A DNA stretch of 10,487 nt from an uncultured Flavobacteriaceae bacterium. Its GTDB lineage: Bacteria; Bacteroidota; Bacteroidia; Flavobacteriales; Flavobacteriaceae. This document shows, piece after piece, positions 1-4,928 of the stretch (the first letter of the stretch is position 1; every line of letters begins with the position of its first letter). The notes below the pieces were generated by a model. It worked only from the letters and a program-made list of their open reading frames with translations, was not told where the DNA came from and did no database searches. The DNA lies in NCBI GenBank assembly GCA_947311815.1, contig CAMZMA010000264.1, positions 1 to 10,487 on the forward strand, given 5' to 3'. The position numbers and the translations under genes are program-made.

Positions 1-59
1 ATTATCTTGATTTTTAGCACTGCCTGCCAAATGCACTATATTTTTTGTTAGGCACAGGC
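1..59 (-). repeat. attC-like site, 3' end of the TPR gene cassette (cut by window edge)
   Basis: Read in the gene direction, the TPR stop codon TAG is followed at once by a core GCCTAAC (53-47), matching the integron R'' consensus RYYYAAC. Next come an A-rich spacer and a small imperfect hairpin (TTTAGCA 13-19 against TGCCAAA 25-31, 5-nt loop, one G-T mismatch). This order (R'' core, spacer, central hairpin) is what the first half of an attC site looks like. If the hairpin is the centre of symmetry, the partner GTTAGGC core should lie just outside the left edge. The extended core GCCTGTGCCTAAC (59-47) repeats in inverse orientation at 998-1010. Calling it attC is inference, because the second half is not visible. 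Confidence 0.45.
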
Positions 60-1010
60 TACTTTATTAATTCTAATAAATCTTTATCATTTTTATAATA
101 TTTAAAATAATTATCAAGTTGATATTTAATACCATTTAAAAACCTTTGTTTGTTATTTAATTTTTTAATCGAGTTTAACATTTTTTCTTTCTCCTTTTTT
201 AAAGCATAGATACACGCTAAATTATAATTAGCATCAAGTACTTCGTATTCTCTGTTTGTCAAAACAAGACCATACTTAATATCGTTTTCTGCTTCATTTA
301 ATCTTAAAAGTCTTTTATACATAGCACCTCTGTAAATATATATTCGTCCTTTTATATGTTTGTCCGAATTTGAAGGAAAATAGATAATTGCATTGCAATA
401 TGCTTTTAAAGCATTCAAATTCACCATTATATTTCCTCTTAGATTAGCAAGTGAAATTCCTTTTGAAAAATATATTTCCCAATTATCGTGATATTTCATT
501 AATGCTTTATCGAAATATTTTGAAGCCTTTTCCCATTCTTGATTTGAATAAAACCCTTCAGCCATTGTTAAATCAACATCTGCATTAGTATTAACATTAC
601 TATTGAAACCTATTTGAATATTTTCTAAGCGAGTTAAAATTTCTTGAATTTTTCCTTCTGTTTTATTGTCAATAACACTATTCTCTTTTTTAGAAAACTC
701 TACAACTGATAATCCTTTTTTGTTAAGGATATTACTTAGTTGAATTTTAAGATTATCTCTTTCTGAAATTATTCTCTCCTTTTCTCTTTCCACTATACCA
801 ACTGTATCATCTTTAAGTAGTAATCTTTCCCGTAAAATAGATAATTTATCATTTGAAATATTACGAAATAAAGAAACCAATTTAATAATAAATCCAAAAG
901 TTGCAATACTAAAAACAGTTAATATAATATTTAACCAAAATTGAATTTCTTCTTTTTCCATAATTGTTAAGTTTTTGAATTCAGATTGTTAGTCTTTGCT
1001 TGTGCCTAAC
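47..1010 (-). mobile_element. putative integron-like gene cassette carrying one TPR gene
   Basis: The segment holds exactly one gene, in the same orientation as the proposed sites, and is bounded by a 13-bp inverted repeat with 12 of 13 matches (47-59 and 998-1010). In the gene direction it begins GTTAGGC and ends GCCTAAC, the arrangement of an integron cassette, where recombination falls after the G of GTTAGGC. Non-coding space is minimal: 37 bp between the 5' repeat and the ATG, and a stop codon sharing one base with the 3' repeat. A tyrosine recombinase gene ends 24 bp from the 5' repeat. By eye the cassette is more AT-rich than gltX and DUF4175, fitting acquired cargo. Rival reading: an invertible segment flipped by the neighbouring recombinase. 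No transposase, long terminal repeats or target duplications are visible. Confidence 0.45.
59..961 (-). CDS. membrane-anchored coiled-coil/TPR protein (cassette cargo)
   Basis: A 300-residue protein of unknown function. Residues 8-32 form one hydrophobic N-terminal segment without a clear signal-peptidase site, so it is probably a membrane anchor. Residues 36-80 are charged and heptad-like (likely coiled coil), followed by a linker to about 125. From about 130 to 290 there are tetratricopeptide-type helical repeats: near 130-163 (AEGFYSNQEWEKASKYFDKAL), a degenerate one to about 196, one near 206-236, and one near 242-270 (NYNLACIYALKKEKEKML). The C-terminus (DNYFKYYKNDKDLLELIK) resembles the usual end of TPR arrays. 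TPR domains bind proteins; no enzymatic motif is seen. The start at 961 is the first Met, just ahead of the membrane segment. No clear TAnnTTTG promoter lies in the 72 bp upstream, so expression may depend on read-through from the recombinase. A role in stress or phage defence would be a guess. Confidence 0.8.
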   Translation of the reverse strand: MEKEEIQFWLNIILTVFSIATFGFIIKLVSLFRNISNDKLSILRERLLLKDDTVGIVEREKERIISERDNLKIQLSNILNKKGLSVVEFSKKENSVIDNKTEGKIQEILTRLENIQIGFNSNVNTNADVDLTMAEGFYSNQEWEKASKYFDKALMKYHDNWEIYFSKGISLANLRGNIMVNLNALKAYCNAIIYFPSNSDKHIKGRIYIYRGAMYKRLLRLNEAENDIKYGLVLTNREYEVLDANYNLACIYALKKEKEKMLNSIKKLNNKQRFLNGIKYQLDNYFKYYKNDKDLLELIK

Positions 1011-1033
1011 TTGTTATATCAATTCCAAATATA
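998..1033 (-). repeat. attI/attC-like core site between recombinase and cassette
   Basis: In the gene direction, the 23 bp after the recombinase stop lead into GTTAGGCACAAGC (1010-998). Its first seven bases match the integron R' core consensus GTTRRRY. It is the inverse partner of 47-59, with one mismatch. Its position between the 3' end of a tyrosine recombinase and the first cassette gene is where an attI-type primary site would sit if the cassettes were oriented with, rather than away from, the recombinase. No second core (left simple site) is convincing in the short stretch before it. Assignment as a recombination site is inference. Confidence 0.4.
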
Positions 1034-2206
1034 CTAAAAACTATTCAAATTATCTGGATAAAGAGAGGTTTTGTTCGTTGTCTTGGTAGATTGTAAAGTT
1101 TTTAATATACTGTCTAACGGACTTTCTATTGCTAATAAATCCTTTTTTGCAACATGTGTATAAATCATAGTGGTTTCTGGTTTTGCGTGCCCTAACAACT
1201 CTTGTATGTATCGTATTCCTGTTCCGTTTTCAAGTAAATGAGTCGCGTAACTGTGACGCAATGTGTGTGGTGTTACATTTTTGTAAACTTTTGCTGCAAT
1301 ACAAGATTTTGCCAAAAATTTACGTACACTGCTCGATGAATATTGACCGTTTGCTCCTTCAACAAAATATTTTTGAGGTTGATAACTCTCTAAATACAAT
1401 TGTAATAAAGGATACATACTTTTTGCTAAAATTACATACCTGTCTTTTCTGCCTTTTCCGCTTTTAATAATTAGTTGACTTCTTTTAAAATCTATATGAG
1501 ACACCTCTAAATTGATCAACTCGCTAATTCGTAATCCAGAGGAATAAATTAAAGCAACAACAACTTTATGTTTTAAATTTTTAGTACACCTAATAATACT
1601 CATTACCTCTTCTTTAGAGAGCACGTTGGGTAGTTTTTTTTCTTTCTTCGGACGCTCTAAATTAATTTCATCAATTTGCATATGCGGATAAAATTTTACA
1701 AGTAATTTAATAGCACTTATAAACTGCCTTTGTGTACTTATTGAATAGTTTTTGTTGATAAAATCGGTTTCTATAAAACGTTCTACTTCTTTATTTGTAA
1801 TATTTTGAAGCGGAATATTATGTACATATCGCAAAAAATTAGCAATAAAACTAGTGTATGTTTCTATGGTACTTTTACTATATCGTTTCCCTCGTAAATA
1901 CAGGGTATATTTTTTTAAAAACAGCATTCTTTTTTCAGAAAGTCTTGTTTTTACTCTTCTAAAATGTTTAGGCGTGTGTAAATTGATTTCAATTAGAGTT
2001 GCTTTTTTATCAAAAACAACGCTAACTTTTTGTAAATTTTCTTCAGAAAAAGGTACATACCAAGTTCTTAAACTCTGACTCCATTTTGCTTGTAATTCGT
2101 TTTTTACTAAATCAATAAACACATCATTATAAGCAAATAAAAGCAATAATTGTAGCCCTTTTTTGTTATAATATGTTTTTAACCCTATTTCTGGAAGCCG
2201 TTTCAT
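1034..2206 (-). CDS. tyrosine recombinase/integrase, IntI/XerCD-like, with extra N-terminal module
   Basis: A 390-residue site-specific DNA recombinase. The catalytic set is complete: R226 (SSGLRISEL), K251 (SGKGRKDR), H314 and R317 (TPHTLRHSYATHLL), H340 (LLGHAKPETT) and nucleophile Y349 (TTMIYTHV). Residues about 94-180 form the SAM-like core-binding domain. The tail TTMIYTHV...ESPLD closely resembles the end of integron integrases as I remember them, but the stretch between K251 and H314 is short, with no clear equivalent of the extra IntI patch. Residues 1-80 are an additional module containing AKWSQSLRTWYVPF, a pattern I associate, unverified, with other Bacteroidetes recombinases. The start is 4 nt after the stop of the SPFH gene, suggesting translational coupling. 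Downstream lies a core GTTAGGC site and the TPR cassette. It could instead be a phase-variation invertase; sequence alone does not decide. Confidence 0.92.
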   Translation of the reverse strand: MKRLPEIGLKTYYNKKGLQLLLLFAYNDVFIDLVKNELQAKWSQSLRTWYVPFSEENLQKVSVVFDKKATLIEINLHTPKHFRRVKTRLSEKRMLFLKKYTLYLRGKRYSKSTIETYTSFIANFLRYVHNIPLQNITNKEVERFIETDFINKNYSISTQRQFISAIKLLVKFYPHMQIDEINLERPKKEKKLPNVLSKEEVMSIIRCTKNLKHKVVVALIYSSGLRISELINLEVSHIDFKRSQLIIKSGKGRKDRYVILAKSMYPLLQLYLESYQPQKYFVEGANGQYSSSSVRKFLAKSCIAAKVYKNVTPHTLRHSYATHLLENGTGIRYIQELLGHAKPETTMIYTHVAKKDLLAIESPLDSILKTLQSTKTTNKTSLYPDNLNSF

Positions 2207-2210
2207 GTCA

Positions 2211-3122
2211 TTACTTTTTGGCTTCTTTTTTCTTATGAGAAGACTCGTTAATTTTATTGGCCGCCACTAAACTAGTAACCATATCATTTAACATAGAACT
2301 TGCCGCATTTGGGTTATTGGGTAGTAAAATTAAATTAGAATTGGTGTCAGAACCTATACTTTGTAAAGTATCGTAATGTTGTGTAATTACAATTAATGCA
2401 GATGCTTCTTGACTGTTGATACCCGCCCTGTTTAACACCTCCATACTTTCTTCTAAACCTCGTGCAATTTCTCTACGTTGATCTGCAATCCCTTTTCCTT
2501 GTAATCGTTTACTTTCTGCCTCTGCCTTGGCACGTTCTACAATTAAAATACGTTGTGCATCTCCTTCGTGTTGTGCGGCTACTTTTTCTCTTTCGGCAGC
2601 ATTAATACGGTTCATGGCAATTTTTACATTTTCATCAGGGTCAATATCAGTAACCAATGCTTTTACAATGTCATACCCGTAGTTTAACATCGCTTCTTTT
2701 AATTCTCGTTGAATTGCCAAAGCAATTTCTTCTTTCTTTACAAAAACATCATCTAAAATCATTTTTGGTACTTCTGCACGTACTACATCAAAAATAAATG
2801 CGGTAATTTGTTCGTGCGGATTTTGTAACTTGTAAAACGCATTATATACATGATCTCTTTGGATTTGAAACTGCACCGAAATTTTTAAATGCACAAAAAC
2901 ATCATCTTTCGTTTTGGTTTCTACAATAACATCTAGTTGTTGGATACGCAAACTTACACGTCCTACAACTTTGTCTATAATCGGAATTTTAAACTGAAAA
3001 CCAGCGCCATAATCTTTTTTAAACTTTCCTAACCGTTCTACAATAGCAATCGTTTGTTGTTTTACTACAAAGAATCCTGTTAAAATTAGAATGATAATCG
3101 GTAATAAAAATATAAGTCCCAT
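2211..3122 (-). CDS. SPFH/band 7 (stomatin/HIR-like) membrane protein
   Basis: A 303-residue protein from the start at 3122. Residues 2-20 are a single N-terminal membrane segment (GLIFLLPIIILILTGFFVV). The band 7 domain follows (about 20-180), beginning with QQTIAIVERLGKF and including FDVVRAEVPKMILDDVF. An alanine/glutamate-rich coiled coil (about 170-225, AAEREKVAAQHEGDAQ and RAKAEAESKRLQGKGIA) precedes a C-terminal oligomerisation region and a lysine-rich tail. The pattern matches plant HIR and bacterial QmcA-like SPFH proteins, which assemble as membrane rings or microdomain scaffolds; the cargo or protease partner here is unknown and no NfeD gene is adjacent. An in-frame Met at 3197 would add 25 residues, but a promoter-like box lies between the two starts and the 3122 Met sits right at the membrane segment, so I prefer 3122. 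Confidence 0.9.
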   Translation of the reverse strand: MGLIFLLPIIILILTGFFVVKQQTIAIVERLGKFKKDYGAGFQFKIPIIDKVVGRVSLRIQQLDVIVETKTKDDVFVHLKISVQFQIQRDHVYNAFYKLQNPHEQITAFIFDVVRAEVPKMILDDVFVKKEEIALAIQRELKEAMLNYGYDIVKALVTDIDPDENVKIAMNRINAAEREKVAAQHEGDAQRILIVERAKAEAESKRLQGKGIADQRREIARGLEESMEVLNRAGINSQEASALIVITQHYDTLQSIGSDTNSNLILLPNNPNAASSMLNDMVTSLVAANKINESSHKKKEAKK

Positions 3123-3156
3123 TTTTTTTGTTTTTAAGTGAGTAATTGATTTCTTG

Positions 3157-3189
3157 TAAAGATACAAAATAATGTATTTACAACATACA
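3157..3189 (-). promoter_or_regulatory. candidate promoter of the SPFH-recombinase transcript
   Basis: On the minus strand TATCTTTA (3164-3157) differs from the Bacteroidetes -7 consensus TAnnTTTG only at the last base, and a TTG lies 23 nt upstream (3189-3188-3187 region), near the upper end of the usual spacing. The implied leader is about 28 nt to the ATG at 3122. It lies downstream of the gltX terminator, so it would start a separate unit containing the SPFH gene, the recombinase and possibly the TPR gene. Confidence 0.4.
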
Positions 3190-3220
3190 AGACGCAAAAA
3201 TTTAAAAATGTTACACTTTA

Positions 3221-3263
3221 AAAAAAAGAACCCATCAAAAAAAAGGTTCTTTTTTGATGGGTT
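3221..3263 (-). terminator. intrinsic terminator of gltX
   Basis: A perfect 14-bp stem (3229-3242 with 3250-3263; core AACCCATC/GATGGGTT) closes a 7-nt loop. In the gltX direction it is followed by C and seven T residues (3227-3221), the classical rho-independent layout, starting about 25 bp after the gltX stop. A second, mutually exclusive 11-bp stem (3222-3232 with 3245-3255, AGAACC/GGTTCT plus A/T arms) uses the loop of the first. Confidence 0.85.
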
Positions 3264-3287
3264 ATAAATAAAATGGAAGTTTTTTAG

Positions 3288-4856
3288 TTATAAAACAGCG
3301 ATCGCATTTTTAATTCTTTGGATGGTTTCTTGTTGACCAATCATACTCATAATATCAAACAAATGAGGGCCTTTTAACGCGCCAACCAAACTCAATCGAA
3401 GCGGTTGCATTACTTTACCAAAACCTATTTCTTTGGATGTAATCCATTCTTTTACTACAGATTCGATGTTTTCTGATAAAAAATCTTCGGCAGTTTCAAG
3501 CACTGTAATAAGTTCGTTCATCAAAGCAGGTGTTCCTTCTTTCCATTGTTTTTTTGATGCTTTTGCATCGTATTGAGAGGGAGCTATAAAAAAGAAACTA
3601 CTTAATTCCCAAAAATCAGACACAAAAGAGGCACGTTCTTTTATAAGCGAAACCACTTTGGTAACATACTCTTTATTTGTTCCTTGAGCGTAGTTGAAAG
3701 GAGCGTTTAAATCTTCGTCATTAAAAACAATTTGTTTCATTTCGTTCGCAATAAGAGGTATAAACAACTCCGCCAATTCTTCATCTGGTTTTTGTTGTAA
3801 ATATTGCTGATTGTACCACTTGGTTTTATCAGGATCAAAACGAGCGCCCGCTTTATGTACTCTTTGTAAATCGAAAGCTTCAACCAATTCTTTTAACGAA
3901 AAAATTTCTTGTTCCGTTCCAGGATTCCATCCTAAAAAAGCTAAGAAATTTACAACCGTTTCAGGAAAATATCCATCCTCTTTATAACCTCTCGATGTTT
4001 CATTCGTTTTTTCGTTGGTATAAGCTAGCGGAAACACAGGAAATCCTAATTTATCACCATCTCGCTTGCTTAATTTTCCTTTTCCTGTAGGTTTTAAAAT
4101 CAATGGTAAATGTGCAAATTCTGGTGCTTTCCATCCGAAGGCTTTGTATAACAAAACATGCAATGCCATAGAAGGTAACCATTCTTCGCCACGAATTACA
4201 TGACTTATTTCCATCAAATGATCATCAACAATATTTGCCAAATGATAGGTTGGCATTCCGTCTGATTTAAACAGAATTTTATCATCCAACACATTATTGT
4301 CAATCGTAATTTTTCCTCTAATAATATCGTGCATTTCTAAAGTTTCGTCTTGAGGAGATTTAAAACGGATGACATATTTATCGCCATTATCAATACGTTT
4401 TTGCACTTCATCAGCAGTTAAAACTAACGAATTTACCAAACGTCCTTTTTCTCTATTGTGCCAATTGTAAATAAATGTTTTTCCTTGTTCTTCGTGTCCT
4501 TTTCGTTCTTTATCTAGTGCTTCGGCAGTATCAAACGCGTAATATGCATTGCCCGAATCTAGTAAAATTTGAATGTGTTTTTTGTAAATTTCTTTTCGTT
4601 CTGATTGACGATAAGGGCCAAATTTTTCGTTTTTATTGACCGTTTCATCCGCAGCAATACCTAACCATTGTAACGAATCGTTAATATATTGTTCGGCATT
4701 GGTAACATAGCGGGTTTGATCGGTATCTTCTATTCTTAGGATAAAAGTTCCGTGGTGTTTTTTAGCAAATAAATAGTTAAATAATGCAGTTCTAACTCCG
4801 CCAATATGCAAAGGTCCTGTTGGGCTTGGAGCAAATCGTACTCTTACGTTGTTCAT
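3288..4856 (-). CDS. gltX: glutamyl-tRNA synthetase
   Basis: A 522-residue class I aminoacyl-tRNA synthetase that attaches glutamate to tRNA(Glu) in the cytoplasm, using ATP. The N-terminus VRFAPSPTGPLHIGGVRTAL carries the HIGH-type motif (HIGG, residues 17-20), and KLSKRDGD (261-268) is the KMSKS-type loop. RIEDTDQTR (41-49) and IRGEEWLPS (221-229) are typical GlxRS catalytic-domain motifs. The helical anticodon-binding region occupies roughly 320-522. The zinc-ligand cysteines of some GluRS enzymes are absent around residues 100-130 (AYYAFDT). Length and start are normal for Bacteroidetes GltX. The gene stands alone, with its own promoter immediately upstream and a strong terminator downstream. 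It looks like a conserved chromosomal anchor for the locus. Confidence 0.98.
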   Translation of the reverse strand: MNNVRVRFAPSPTGPLHIGGVRTALFNYLFAKKHHGTFILRIEDTDQTRYVTNAEQYINDSLQWLGIAADETVNKNEKFGPYRQSERKEIYKKHIQILLDSGNAYYAFDTAEALDKERKGHEEQGKTFIYNWHNREKGRLVNSLVLTADEVQKRIDNGDKYVIRFKSPQDETLEMHDIIRGKITIDNNVLDDKILFKSDGMPTYHLANIVDDHLMEISHVIRGEEWLPSMALHVLLYKAFGWKAPEFAHLPLILKPTGKGKLSKRDGDKLGFPVFPLAYTNEKTNETSRGYKEDGYFPETVVNFLAFLGWNPGTEQEIFSLKELVEAFDLQRVHKAGARFDPDKTKWYNQQYLQQKPDEELAELFIPLIANEMKQIVFNDEDLNAPFNYAQGTNKEYVTKVVSLIKERASFVSDFWELSSFFFIAPSQYDAKASKKQWKEGTPALMNELITVLETAEDFLSENIESVVKEWITSKEIGFGKVMQPLRLSLVGALKGPHLFDIMSMIGQQETIQRIKNAIAVL

Positions 4857-4879
4857 CGTTTTTTATAAAAATTGAACGG

Positions 4880-4910
4880 CAAAGATACAAAAAGGAGGCA
4901 GAGGCTTTAA
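4880..4910 (-). promoter_or_regulatory. gltX promoter (Bacteroidetes type)
   Basis: On the minus strand TATCTTTGC (4887-4879) is a full match to the Bacteroidetes -7 box TAnnTTTG, and TTA (4910-4908) lies 20 nt upstream in place of the -33 TTG (2 of 3). The predicted transcript would begin about 16 nt before the gltX ATG. It occupies the short gap behind the stop of the T9SS gene, so gltX probably does not depend on read-through. Confidence 0.65.
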
Positions 4911-4928
4911 GGACATATATAAGGAAAT

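Noticed and set aside
47..1010. Insertion sequence with terminal inverted repeats
   Set aside because: The enclosed gene is a TPR protein, not a transposase; the repeats are short with cassette-type cores, and no target duplication is seen.
1183..2078. Plus-strand open frames of 74-94 codons at 1183-1467 and 1854-2078
   Set aside because: Both are antisense shadows of the recombinase gene with no domain-like features.
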